A DNA stretch of 64,000 bases from an uncultured Sphingomonadaceae bacterium. GTDB taxonomy: Bacteria; Pseudomonadota; Alphaproteobacteria; Sphingomonadales; Sphingomonadaceae. Positions 44,513-52,904 of this stretch are shown here, one piece after another. Made by a program: the position numbers and the translations under genes. The stretch is taken from NCBI GenBank assembly GCA_947497455.1, contig CANMGU010000001.1:1178001-1242000 (forward strand), given 5' to 3'. The notes beneath the pieces were generated by a model. It was not told the DNA's origin and searched no databases. It worked only from the letters and a program-made list of their open reading frames with translations. Position 1 is the first letter of the stretch; every line of letters starts with the position of its first letter.

Positions 44513-44720
44513 GTCGTTTCCTGATCATTGCGTCATTGACCGGAGCTTAGTTCAAAGAGGCGGCCAATTTTCGTATATTCCTGTTTATCACAGATTGGCT
44601 CTATCCTGAAAGCAGGCGACAATGGTCGTAGCTTCCATATCGCGACATGCGTTGACATGATTGTCAGGTTTTTTGCTATGACCGTTGAACTGTTGCTCAC
44701 TAGAAATGGAATTATAGGTC

Positions 44721-45122
44721 ATGGTAGAAGGATGCTGTAATTGCAGTTCAGTAACATTTGCGATTGATATTGATCCCAAAGACATATTCGTTTGTCACTG
44801 CTCTATCTGTCGCCGGTGGACCGGCAATAATGGTGTCGCGGTTGTGATAGTCCCGAAAGACAAGTTCCGCTGGATCACTGGCGAAGACCAAGTCGCTTGC
44901 TGGACCAAACCAAATGCCGATTGGCAAAGCTGGTTCTGTCGAACCTGTGGGTCGGCATTGCCTGGAGTGAATGATGATACGAACATGTTCGTTCCCGCGG
45001 GGCTGATTGAAACAAGCACCACAAACCTTCGTGTTGCTCACCATATTTGGGCAGGATCAAAAGCATCATGGGACGAGATATCAGACGACGGAAAAATACA
45101 TCTCGAGAGTTTCCAGAACTGA
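44721..45122 (+). CDS. GFA-family zinc protein
   Basis: A 133-residue protein of the glutathione-dependent formaldehyde-activating (GFA/CENP-V) fold. The zinc-binding cysteines are in GCCNCSSVTF, FVCHCSICRRWTG and FCRTCGSALP. Despite the name, many members do not act on formaldehyde, and the substrate here is unknown. It is monocistronic. Confidence 0.85.
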   Translation: MVEGCCNCSSVTFAIDIDPKDIFVCHCSICRRWTGNNGVAVVIVPKDKFRWITGEDQVACWTKPNADWQSWFCRTCGSALPGVNDDTNMFVPAGLIETSTTNLRVAHHIWAGSKASWDEISDDGKIHLESFQN

Positions 45123-45208
45123 ATTTGAATAGGGAATCTCTCTAGCAGTCCCTGATGTTCGCCTTTGTGGAGAATCGGAACCTGAAGGAAGTATCAATAT
45201 GACGCCTC

Positions 45209-45835
45209 TCATTTGCCGATAGAGCGCAGGATCAGGTCGGAAAGCACGTCATCGCGCTCGCTATCATTCATATCTCCAAGTTGCAGAGCCCGAACCGTTC
45301 GCCCGGCAATCATCAGGTCCGCTAATCCGTGAACTATGGCCCAGGCCGCCATCACATCCCGCATCATCGCGGGATTCTCGCGCGGATTAGAATTGTGAAC
45401 ATTACCTATATCCTGGACAAGTTTATCGAACGCCGCGTCAGCAACCGCTGCGAGACTTTTGTCTGATTTATCCGGTTTCTGCGAGGAGAACATTAGTTGG
45501 AAAAGCGCCGGACTTTCGAGCGCAAAATCAATGTAACCAAGACCGGAGGCGGCCAGTTGCGCACGCGGGTCCGCATCGGCACTGCGTTGGCGCGCGTTCT
45601 GGGTTTCTATAAAGCGTTCATAACCAATAGTTGCAAGCGCGGTCAGGAATCCATTTACGTCGGTGAAGTGATGGGCCGGTGCCCCGTGACTGACTCCTGC
45701 CCGTTTGGCAACCGCGCGCAGTGAAAATGCTTCGATGCCATTTTCCTCCAGTACCGCTTCTGCGGCGCGCAGCAATTCCGCTCTCAGGTCGCCATGATGA
45801 TAAGCTTTCTTATCGGTGGATTGGTTTCTGGCCAT
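45209..45835 (-). CDS. TetR-family transcriptional regulator
   Basis: A 208-residue TetR regulator. The N-terminal helix-turn-helix is AYHHGDLRAELLRAAEAVLE...FSLRAVAKRAGVSHGAPAHHF; the C-terminal ligand domain is variable. I prefer the ATG at 45835 (MARNQSTDKK) to a TTG 9 bases earlier. It is divergent from two membrane-protein genes, with a repeated GACA-type palindrome in the shared 83-base gap, so it probably represses both itself and them. The ligand is unknown. Confidence 0.88.
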   Translation of the reverse strand: MARNQSTDKKAYHHGDLRAELLRAAEAVLEENGIEAFSLRAVAKRAGVSHGAPAHHFTDVNGFLTALATIGYERFIETQNARQRSADADPRAQLAASGLGYIDFALESPALFQLMFSSQKPDKSDKSLAAVADAAFDKLVQDIGNVHNSNPRENPAMMRDVMAAWAIVHGLADLMIAGRTVRALQLGDMNDSERDDVLSDLILRSIGK

Positions 45836-45858
45836 AGCGCTCAATATCTTTTCGTCTT

Positions 45859-45901
45859 GACACTGTCTAGTTAATAGTTCAGCACTAATCCTGACAGTGA
45901 C
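45859..45901. promoter_or_regulatory. Probable TetR operator in the divergent promoter
   Basis: GACACTGTC (45859-45867) and GACAGTGAC (45893-45901) are near-inverted copies of one another, each followed by CTAG. Together they give a repeated TG-W-CTAG-W-TA element. TTGACA at 45857-45862 overlaps the first copy and could be a -35 box. This layout is typical of a TetR-family operator between divergent genes. Confidence 0.45.
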
Positions 45902-45918
45902 TAGATAGAGGTTATTGC

Positions 45919-46365
45919 ATGGAAAATGCTCAGATATTTTCGTTTGCCAGCACGACTGCGCTTGTCGGTTGGATCATCCTTTTGATGTCACCGTTGATTC
46001 CCAGAATAGCGGAATGGGTATCGGGCAGGATCATTCCGATCATTCTGTCAGTAGGTTACACGGCACTTATCATGGTCTTTTGGACCGGCGTCGACGGCGG
46101 CTTTGGAAGCCTCGAAGACGCTATGACATTGTTCCGGCAACCCGAGATCGCGCTGGCAGGGTGGATCCATTATCTCGCCTTCGATCTGTTTGTTGGTGCT
46201 TGGGAGTGCCGGACAGCACGCAAAGAAAGCATTCCCTTCTGGTTGGTTCTACCCTGTTTGCCTTTAACGTTTATGTTCGGTCCGGTCGGCCTGCTTTTGT
46301 TCATGACATTTCGCGCAATCAACCGGATCAGAGGTGCCTCGAATGAGAAGGCAACTGCGATATGA
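45919..46365 (+). CDS. ABA4-like (DUF4281) membrane protein
   Basis: A 148-residue integral membrane protein with four predicted helices. The ALAGWIHYLAFDLFVGAWE segment is the signature of the ABA4-like family, whose plant member is needed for neoxanthin formation; bacterial members are uncharacterised. It is followed by a second membrane protein with a 4-base overlap (ATGA), and the pair is divergent from a TetR regulator. A role in carotenoid or lipid modification is plausible but not shown. Confidence 0.75.
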   Translation: MENAQIFSFASTTALVGWIILLMSPLIPRIAEWVSGRIIPIILSVGYTALIMVFWTGVDGGFGSLEDAMTLFRQPEIALAGWIHYLAFDLFVGAWECRTARKESIPFWLVLPCLPLTFMFGPVGLLLFMTFRAINRIRGASNEKATAI

Positions 46366-47207
46366 CTGGTAATACCATTTCGCGATTCAATGGGTTGGCA
46401 GGCTCTGCTGCGCGGATTTATGCCCTGGAACCGGTATTTGCTGCCATCACTTTGTTTCTTATTGCGTTGATGATCCCGACGCTCGCTGCAATGGGGTTGG
46501 ATAATCGCATGTTGCAGGCTGAAAATATCTGGGCAAAGCCACTGAAATTTCAATTTGCGCTGACCATATATCTGGCCACTTTAGTATGGTTTGCCAGCTG
46601 GTTACCAGACGGTACCACCCGCAAACTGCCCTATCGGGTCTTTTCCCTTGTTGTTGGTTTCTGCATTCTAGCGGAGGTTGTCTGGATTAGCGGGGCTGCA
46701 ATGTTTGGTACTCCATCGCATTTCAACACGTCCAATCCGTTCATGACCTGGATTTATCCGGTAATGGGCGCATTTGCGGCAACGCTGACCAGCGCGGCGC
46801 TGATCTACGGCATTCTGATCGCGCGCAATCCGAACAGCGCTCTCAATCCGGCCTTGAGGCTTGCCCTTGTTACCGGATTGGTGCTGACCTTCTTTCTGAC
46901 TGCGCTTGTAGCTGGTTTTCTGTCCAGTCAGGGCACTCATCTTGTCGGAAGTGCTATGTCAAATGGAGAGGGTTTTCCTTTGATGGGCTGGTCAAGACAG
47001 CAGGGTGATCTGCGTGTTGCTCATTTCTTTGCAACCCATGCAATGCATGCCATTCCCTTATTTGGTCTCTGCGTTTCAGGAGTGAAAAACAGCCGCTTTG
47101 CATTGTTGTTGGTGGCGGGATTCTCGGTTGGCTATCTGGCCTTTGTGGTTTTTTCATTTGTTCAGGCCCTGAATGGAGAGCCGTTTCTCGCCTTCGTTCA
47201 AGGTTGA
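46362..47207 (+). CDS. Multi-pass membrane protein of unknown function
   Basis: A 281-residue protein with about seven to eight hydrophobic helices. A conserved-looking polar stretch between helices reads MGWSRQQGDLRVAHFFATHAMHA, with three His that could bind a metal or haem; a second polar loop is KPLKFQFALTIYLATLVWF. I do not recognise the family. It overlaps the ABA4-like gene by 4 bases and is certainly cotranscribed. Confidence 0.65.
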   Translation: MTGNTISRFNGLAGSAARIYALEPVFAAITLFLIALMIPTLAAMGLDNRMLQAENIWAKPLKFQFALTIYLATLVWFASWLPDGTTRKLPYRVFSLVVGFCILAEVVWISGAAMFGTPSHFNTSNPFMTWIYPVMGAFAATLTSAALIYGILIARNPNSALNPALRLALVTGLVLTFFLTALVAGFLSSQGTHLVGSAMSNGEGFPLMGWSRQQGDLRVAHFFATHAMHAIPLFGLCVSGVKNSRFALLLVAGFSVGYLAFVVFSFVQALNGEPFLAFVQG

Positions 47208-47314
47208 TGTACTTTCTCGCCATGTAAGCGACCAACATCCCGTTGGTGAAATTCAGGCCATCAATTTGCTTGAATAGGCGATATGTTTATCGCATCGGTC
47301 AAATCTCGGGGAAA

Positions 47315-48025
47315 CTATTTATAAACGCAAGCATCCAACCCCTGACGCTTCACCACATTAATCCGTGCAGAAATCGTATTGCCATAGCGCCGTGTAAATC
47401 CGCTGGCTCCGGTTACCGCCCGTTTCTTGGGTAAGGGCAGGGCAGCTGCGATACGTGCGGCTTCGATTTTGGTGAGCTCTGACGCATCTTTCTTGTAATA
47501 GCGCTGGGCACCCGCTTGCGCGCCATAGGTGCCAATGCCGGTTTCCGCGACATTGAGATAGACCTCCATGATGCGTTTCTTTCCCCAGATCTTCTCGATC
47601 AGAAAGGTGAAATAGGCTTCCAGTCCCTTTCGGAAATAGCCGCCGCCTTGCCAGAGGAACACGTTTTTCGCGGTTTGTTGGGATATGGTTGAGCCCCCGC
47701 GGATACGGCCGCCTTGTGCATTGCGCTTGATTGCGGAACGAATGGCCTCGCGATCAAAGCCATCGTGGCTGCAGAACTTGCTATCTTCGGCCGCTATGAC
47801 CGCCCGGGCCAGATTGGGTGATATGGCTTCGAGGGGTTCCCAGTCTTTGGTGATGCTGTTGTCATCCATGATCATCGTGGCGGTAATCGGTGGTGGCAGA
47901 AATGCCAGCAGGCCGACCCAGGCAATAGTGATCAAAAGGAAATAGATTATCAGCTTGAAAATAAGCTTGATGATGCGCGAGGGCAGAGCTTTGGTTCTTC
48001 GGCGGGATTTTGCAGCCATGATCAT
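47315..48025 (-). CDS. mtgA: Monofunctional peptidoglycan glycosyltransferase
   Basis: MtgA polymerises lipid II into glycan strands. The 236-residue protein has a membrane helix (about 22-42) and the GT51 domain: AAEDSKFCSHDGFD (catalytic Glu), RGGSTISQQTAKNVFLW, IEKIWGKKRIMEVYLNVAETG and YGAQAGAQRYY. No transpeptidase domain follows. The start at 48025 or 48019 (MAAKSRR) cannot be decided. Monocistronic. Confidence 0.95.
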   Translation of the reverse strand: MIMAAKSRRRTKALPSRIIKLIFKLIIYFLLITIAWVGLLAFLPPPITATMIMDDNSITKDWEPLEAISPNLARAVIAAEDSKFCSHDGFDREAIRSAIKRNAQGGRIRGGSTISQQTAKNVFLWQGGGYFRKGLEAYFTFLIEKIWGKKRIMEVYLNVAETGIGTYGAQAGAQRYYKKDASELTKIEAARIAAALPLPKKRAVTGASGFTRRYGNTISARINVVKRQGLDACVYK

Positions 48026-48104
48026 CAGATAATGAAAAAGCGCCCCGAAAACAAATGCTGTTTCGGGGCGCCAAATTCTTCTGATTTATTGGGAAGTTAG
48101 GTAA

Positions 48105-49013
48105 TCAACCTGCTGCGAGTAGTTGTTTTTCTCCAGCAATGCGAAGCATCGCCTTTTGCAGCTTCTCAAACGCGCGGACTTCAATCTGGCGAATCCGTTC
48201 GCGGCTGACTTCGTAGACTTTACTCAAGTCTTCCAGCGTTTTTGGTTCTTCCGACAAACGCCGTTCAGCAAGAATATGCTGTTCGCGTTCGTTAAGCGAT
48301 TCCATCGCCTCGGTTAGCATATCATGACGGAAATCGGCTTCCTGCGCATCAGCAATCTGCTGGTCGTGCAGTGGGCCGTCATCTTCCAATGTATCTTGCC
48401 ACTGCCCACCATCACCATCTTCCGACAATGGGACGTTCAGTGACGCATCACCGCCCATCGACATGCGGCGGTTCATATTGACCACTTCATGCTCGGCCAC
48501 GCCCAGGTCGGTTGAAATCTTGTTCACATCTTCAGGTGACAAGTCGCCATCTTCAAACGCCTCAAGATTGTTTTTCATCCGGCGCAGGTTGAAGAAAAGC
48601 TTCTTCTGTGCGGCGGTCGTGCCCATTTTCACGAGGCTCCAGCTGCGCAAAACATATTCCTGTATCGACGCGCGGATCCACCACATGGCATAGGTTGCCA
48701 GGCGGAAACCTCTATCGGGCTCAAATTTCTTCACGCCTTGCATCAGGCCAACATTTCCCTCGGAAATCAAATCCGATACGGGTAGGCCATAGCCACGAAA
48801 GCCCATGGCGATTTTAGCCACGAGTCGCAGGTGGGACGTTACAAGCTGGGCAGCAGCTTCCTGATCTTTATGTTCAGAATAGCGTTTCGCCAGCATATAT
48901 TCTTGTTCAGGTGTCAATAACGGAAATTTACGCACTTCCGAAAGATAACGGTTCAGGCTCGCGTCCCCCCCTAAGGCAGGGATTTTTGCCGGAACATTGC
49001 TATTATTAGCCAT
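48105..49013 (-). CDS. rpoH: RNA polymerase heat-shock sigma factor (sigma-32)
   Basis: A 302-residue RpoH. Region 2 holds the core-binding SDLISEGNVGLMQGVKKFEPD and -10-recognition FRLATYAMWWIRASIQEYVL; AQKKLFFNLRRMK is the RpoH box that tells it from other sigma-70 proteins. Region 4 helix-turn-helix is TLEDLSKVYEVSRERIRQIEV. The ATG at 49013 is served by AAGGAAC. A matching promoter before clpP suggests it drives clpP in this window. Confidence 0.95.
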   Translation of the reverse strand: MANNSNVPAKIPALGGDASLNRYLSEVRKFPLLTPEQEYMLAKRYSEHKDQEAAAQLVTSHLRLVAKIAMGFRGYGLPVSDLISEGNVGLMQGVKKFEPDRGFRLATYAMWWIRASIQEYVLRSWSLVKMGTTAAQKKLFFNLRRMKNNLEAFEDGDLSPEDVNKISTDLGVAEHEVVNMNRRMSMGGDASLNVPLSEDGDGGQWQDTLEDDGPLHDQQIADAQEADFRHDMLTEAMESLNEREQHILAERRLSEEPKTLEDLSKVYEVSRERIRQIEVRAFEKLQKAMLRIAGEKQLLAAG

Positions 49014-49087
49014 TTTTGTTCCTTCTCTGGTTTGCCGCCGGGCCTCATCAAGCACCCATTGGTCTCATTCCATATAGTATCTAATAT

Positions 49088-50041
49088 CTATACACGCAAC
49101 TTACTGAATAGTTCCTGCATATCGGGTGGAAAGTTACAGTTAAATAACAATTTTTTTCCCGTTATGGGGTGAACAAATCCAAGAATAGCAGCATGTAATG
49201 CCTGACGGCAAAATCGAATATCTTTTCTGCCGGAAAGCAATGATTTTCGACGAGTACCATATAGCGGATCGCCGATAAGACTATACCCGATATGGGACAT
49301 ATGGACCCGCACCTGATGGGTGCGTCCGGTTTCCAGCATACATTCCACCAAAGTGGCGCCATTTAGCGGTTCCTTGGTCGTATAATGGGTGATCGCTGTT
49401 TTCCCCTTGTCATCACCGACGACGGCCATTTTCTTGCGATCTGTATTGCTCCGGCCAATATTGCCCTCAATCGTCGCCGACGGGGGATTCGGACGGCCAT
49501 TACAGATCGCGAGATAGCGCCGTTCGATATCATGAGCGGCGAATAGTGCCGTCAGGCCCTGATGAGCTTTGTCGGTTTTCGCGGCGACCATCAATCCGGA
49601 AGTATCCTTATCGATCCGGTGGACAATGCCGGGTCGCGTAACACCGCCAATACCGGACAATTGTCCTTTGCAATGGTGGAGTAGCGCGTTGACCAATGTT
49701 CCATCGGGGTGCCCAGCAGCAGGATGAACAACCAATCCTGCCGGTTTATTGACGACAATCAGGTGATCATCCTCAAAAACCACATCGAGCGGGATGTCCT
49801 GCGGCTGTGCAGGGCCTTCGATCGGGGCGGGGACGGTAAGCGCGAACGTCTTACCGGCACATTTTTTGGAGGCAGGGTCGGTGCAGGTGGATCCGTCTAT
49901 CAACAAATTGCCGCCAGTGATCAGGTTTTTGATCCGCTCGCGGGACAGGTCATCGAGAAAGCCAGCCAAGGCTGCATCAAGCCGCTGTTTCTTGTCGGTT
50001 TCAGGCACGATGCCGGATTTTATGGATTGCCCCGCTGTCAT
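49088..50041 (-). CDS. rluD: RluA-family 23S rRNA pseudouridine synthase (RluD-like)
   Basis: A 317-residue protein with an N-terminal S4 RNA-binding domain (RLDAALAGFLDDLSRERIKNLI) and an RluA catalytic domain with the Asp motif GIVHRIDKDTSGLMVAAKT and GRTHQVRVHM. RluD modifies helix 69 of 23S rRNA; RluC cannot be excluded. The start codon is only 8 bases from that of the divergent JAMM gene, and neither has an evident ribosome binding site. Confidence 0.88.
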   Translation of the reverse strand: MTAGQSIKSGIVPETDKKQRLDAALAGFLDDLSRERIKNLITGGNLLIDGSTCTDPASKKCAGKTFALTVPAPIEGPAQPQDIPLDVVFEDDHLIVVNKPAGLVVHPAAGHPDGTLVNALLHHCKGQLSGIGGVTRPGIVHRIDKDTSGLMVAAKTDKAHQGLTALFAAHDIERRYLAICNGRPNPPSATIEGNIGRSNTDRKKMAVVGDDKGKTAITHYTTKEPLNGATLVECMLETGRTHQVRVHMSHIGYSLIGDPLYGTRRKSLLSGRKDIRFCRQALHAAILGFVHPITGKKLLFNCNFPPDMQELFSKLRV

Positions 50042-50048
50042 CGCCTAG

Positions 50049-50489
50049 ATGTGGGCTATGAGACTGGTCATATCAAGCGCGATATTGGGCGATTTGCAGC
50101 AACTGGCCCGTGAAATGGCTCCAGAGGAAACTTGTGGGTTGTTATTTGGCAATAATGGGACAGTTTCGAGCTTCAAGGCGACGAAAAATGTTGCCAGAAA
50201 TCGGTTGCACCATTTTGAAATAGACCCCGTTGATCTGATCGCGGCCGAACGGGCGATGCGGTATAATGGCCCCAAAATCATCGGCTATTATCATTCCCAT
50301 CCTTCGGGTGCGATTGAGCCATCAAAAACCGATGCTGCCATGGCGTCACCAGATGACCGGATATGGCTGATTATCAATGGTCATGCTGCGGCAGCCTGGC
50401 GGTCGGTTGAAAATGGTCAAATATATGACCGCTTTGACCCAATCACCCTTGATTGCCAAAGCACAAAGGGCCAAACAGCGGACAACTGA
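50049..50489 (+). CDS. JAMM/MPN metalloprotease-like protein
   Basis: A 146-residue stand-alone JAMM domain. The catalytic Glu is in APEETCGLLFGNN and the zinc motif is IIGYYHSHPSGAIEPSKTDAA (H-S-H, then P-S-x-x-D). Prokaryotic members include deubiquitinase-like and Cys-desulfurating peptidases acting on ubiquitin-like or sulfur-carrier proteins. The start may be 50049 or 50058 (MRLVISS). chpT follows 27 bases later. Confidence 0.85.
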   Translation: MWAMRLVISSAILGDLQQLAREMAPEETCGLLFGNNGTVSSFKATKNVARNRLHHFEIDPVDLIAAERAMRYNGPKIIGYYHSHPSGAIEPSKTDAAMASPDDRIWLIINGHAAAAWRSVENGQIYDRFDPITLDCQSTKGQTADN

Positions 50490-50516
50490 TAACTCACAAT
50501 TTAAAGGTCCAATTTC

Positions 50517-51155
50517 ATGTCTCAATCCGGTGTCGATCTTGCAGCATTGCTTTGTTCGAAATTATGTCATGACCTGCTGAGCCCAGTCGGCGCCATAAAT
50601 AACGGCCTTGAGTTGCTGGAAGATGAAACAGATCCGGAAATGCGGGATCGCTGCCTTGATCTGCTTGCGGATAGTGCGCGAGCATCAGCGGACAAGCTGA
50701 AATATTTTCGATTGGCCTTTGGAGCTGCGGGCGGCTTTGGTGATGAAGTTGACCCTGCAGAAGCGAAGCAACTGGTTGAAAGCCTGGTTGGAGATCAAGG
50801 AAAGATAACTTTGGGTTGGGCCGTTCAAAGCGGTACGCTGCCGAAAAAGGCGATCAAGATTCTTTTGAACCTCGCTCTCATTGCCCGTGAAGCTCTGGTT
50901 CGCGGCGGGCAATTGGATGTCGGGGCCGAGCATGGCGATAGTGGAATCGAAGTGGTCGTTCGCGCTGAAGGTCCGAAAATTGCGCTGGATGACGGTATTC
51001 GCGCAGCGCTTGAAGGCACTTTGCCGCAATCGGAGCTAAGCGCCCGTACAGCTGCTGCCTGGATGTCTCGCGAGTTATCCTGCGAAAATGGCGGTGATCT
51101 GCGGGTTTCACCAGCTTCCGATACAGAATTGTTGCTCGGTGCAATAGTTGCCTGA
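50517..51155 (+). CDS. chpT: Histidine phosphotransferase ChpT
   Basis: ChpT passes phosphate from the hybrid kinase CckA to CtrA and CpdR, controlling the alphaproteobacterial cell cycle. The phospho-acceptor H18 is in LCSKLCHDLLSPVGAINNGLELLED; the degenerate ATPase-like domain follows. Length 212 is typical. It follows a JAMM gene with 27 bases between and precedes a peptidoglycan amidase gene by 29. Confidence 0.93.
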   Translation: MSQSGVDLAALLCSKLCHDLLSPVGAINNGLELLEDETDPEMRDRCLDLLADSARASADKLKYFRLAFGAAGGFGDEVDPAEAKQLVESLVGDQGKITLGWAVQSGTLPKKAIKILLNLALIAREALVRGGQLDVGAEHGDSGIEVVVRAEGPKIALDDGIRAALEGTLPQSELSARTAAAWMSRELSCENGGDLRVSPASDTELLLGAIVA

Positions 51156-51184
51156 TACGGTGTGATCGAGGGAGGGCATTGACG

Positions 51185-51877
51185 ATGGATATGATCTGGA
51201 CGCCTTCGCCCAATTTTGACGAGCGCAAATTGCCGGTCAGCATATTGGTCATGCATTATACCGGCATGAAAGATGCGGCTTCTGCAATAAACTGGCTCGC
51301 CAATCCAGACGCCAAAGTATCCGCCCATTATGTGGTGACCGAAGATGGCCAGATTGTCAGCATGGTCAAGGAAGAGAATCGCGCGTGGCACGCAGGGCGT
51401 GGTTACTGGCGCGGGATCGAAGATGTGAACAGCGCCAGCATCGGCATTGAAATCGTCAATCCGGGCCATGAATGGGGCTATGTACCGTTTCCCGAGGAGC
51501 AGATGGATTCGGTGACGCGGCTTGCGCATGATATTGTCAAACGGCATGATATCGTACCATCCAATGTCATTGGACATAGCGACCTGGCGCCCGCGCGAAA
51601 GCAGGATCCGGGCGAATTATTTGACTGGGATCGGCTTGCCAGACACGGTATTGCCCTTAAGAAACCATCTTTGAACCGAGGTGAGCCGCCATGGACGGAT
51701 GGCGGCTTCATGCTGGCTCTGGAACGCTTTGGATATGATATTACTGCTGCCGAGGATGCGGTTCGTGCTTTTCAGCGGCGCTTTCGGCCGAAAAATGTCG
51801 ACGGTGTGATCGATGGCGAATGTCGTACACTGCTATTGTCTTTAATGCTCGACAGAGAGCGCGGAATCACTAAATAG
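51185..51877 (+). CDS. N-acetylmuramoyl-L-alanine amidase (Amidase_2 with PG-binding domain)
   Basis: A 230-residue peptidoglycan amidase. Zinc ligands are in LVMHYTGM, HVG-like RAWHAGRGYWRG, and GHSDLAPARKQDPGELFDW (His and Asp). The C-terminal part (ALERFGYDITAAEDAVRAFQRRFRP) is a peptidoglycan-binding domain. No signal peptide is visible, which fits an AmpD-like cytosolic recycling enzyme. The ATG at 51185 has GGAGGG 8 bases upstream. rnpB follows. Confidence 0.9.
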   Translation: MDMIWTPSPNFDERKLPVSILVMHYTGMKDAASAINWLANPDAKVSAHYVVTEDGQIVSMVKEENRAWHAGRGYWRGIEDVNSASIGIEIVNPGHEWGYVPFPEEQMDSVTRLAHDIVKRHDIVPSNVIGHSDLAPARKQDPGELFDWDRLARHGIALKKPSLNRGEPPWTDGGFMLALERFGYDITAAEDAVRAFQRRFRPKNVDGVIDGECRTLLLSLMLDRERGITK

Positions 51878-51883
51878 AGCACA

Positions 51884-52319
51884 CCAGAGGGTCGGCCAGT
51901 CGCCTGCCTTCGCTAAAGCTACGGCAGGCAGGCTCCGCAATTAATTGCATTACGGGCCTGCCCACCGAAGCTTTGGCGAAGGTGGGAGGAAAGTCCGGGC
52001 TCCACGATTTAAAGGTGCCGGATAACATCCGGCGGGCAGGGGAGTGATCGCCTGTTCAGGGACAGTGCAACAGAAAGCAGGTCGCGACGGTTTCGACCCC
52101 GTGACGTTGAAAGGGTGCGGTAAGAGCGCACCGCGGATCTGGCGACAGATCTGGCACGGTAAACCCCACCTGGAGCAAAACCAAATAGGGGCGGCATATG
52201 GCTATTTCGGCCTGCAGCCCGGGTTGGTTGCTAGAGCGGCGCAGCAATGCATCGCCAAGATGAATGACTGGCTATTTCTTGCAAAAGAATGGACAGAACC
52301 CGGCTTATAGACCCTCTGG
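51884..52319 (+). ncRNA. rnpB: RNase P RNA, class A
   Basis: The catalytic RNA of RNase P, which trims tRNA 5' ends. CCAGAGGGTC at the 5' end pairs with GACCCTCTGG at the 3' end (P1). Conserved segments are GGAGGAAAGTCCGGGCTCC, ACAGAAAGCAG, GGTAAACCCCACC, AGATGAATGACTG and ACAGAACCCGGCTTATAG. The length of about 436 bases exceeds the usual 370-400 because the P3 arm is long: a CCTTCGCTAAAGCTACGG element near 51907 pairs with its near-complement near 51964, with a 12-base palindrome at the tip. Confidence 0.97.
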
Positions 52320-52367
52320 TATTTAAATATGGCTGGAACTGGCGCTGGGCCTTTGTTAGAGAGTGTT

Positions 52368-52904
52368 ATGCCAAAAGCAAAACGATCCGATAACTGGGGT
52401 TTCCCCCGCTGGGGCAGCTATGAAAGCTCGCGTGAAGCAGAGCAGGTTAAGATTTGCGACCGGCATGGGTGTAACGAAGCGGGCAATTGTCCTGCGCCCA
52501 AATCACCCAATAGTCCTGATCGCTGGTACTTCTGTGAAAAACATGCGGCGGAATATAATCGTGGCTGGGACTATTTCGAAGGCCTCGATAAGGAAGAACG
52601 GGCGAAACGCGAAGCAGACGAACAGCGCGATGCCAACGCCTATCAGGAAGCGAAACACTACAGTTGGATGGGGTCAGGCGATGGCAGCCGCTCGCGCGAC
52701 GAAATGACAGCGTTAGAGATATTTGACCTGACGCCTGATGTCGATTTCGAAGCTGTAAAGAAAGCTTGGCGCGCTATGGCCAAGGAATATCATCCAGACG
52801 TCAATCCTGGTGACGAGGAAGCCGCCAAAAAGTTCCAGGCCGCACAGGCCGCTTTTGATGTGCTGAAAATTGCAGAAGAACGGCGGGTCTGGAAACCGGT
52901 TTAA
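52368..52904 (+). CDS. J-domain protein (DnaJ-like)
   Basis: A 178-residue protein. The C-terminal J domain has AKEYHPDVNPGDEEAAKKFQ with the HPD motif that stimulates DnaK; the N-terminal half has CDRHGCNEAG and a WYFCEKHAAEYN segment with paired Cys/His, a possible zinc site, as in the short alphaproteobacterial DnaJ-like proteins. The ATG at 52368 (MPKAKRSD) was chosen over an in-frame start 39 bases upstream. It converges on the SecD-like gene with a 4-base overlap. Confidence 0.88.
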   Translation: MPKAKRSDNWGFPRWGSYESSREAEQVKICDRHGCNEAGNCPAPKSPNSPDRWYFCEKHAAEYNRGWDYFEGLDKEERAKREADEQRDANAYQEAKHYSWMGSGDGSRSRDEMTALEIFDLTPDVDFEAVKKAWRAMAKEYHPDVNPGDEEAAKKFQAAQAAFDVLKIAEERRVWKPV

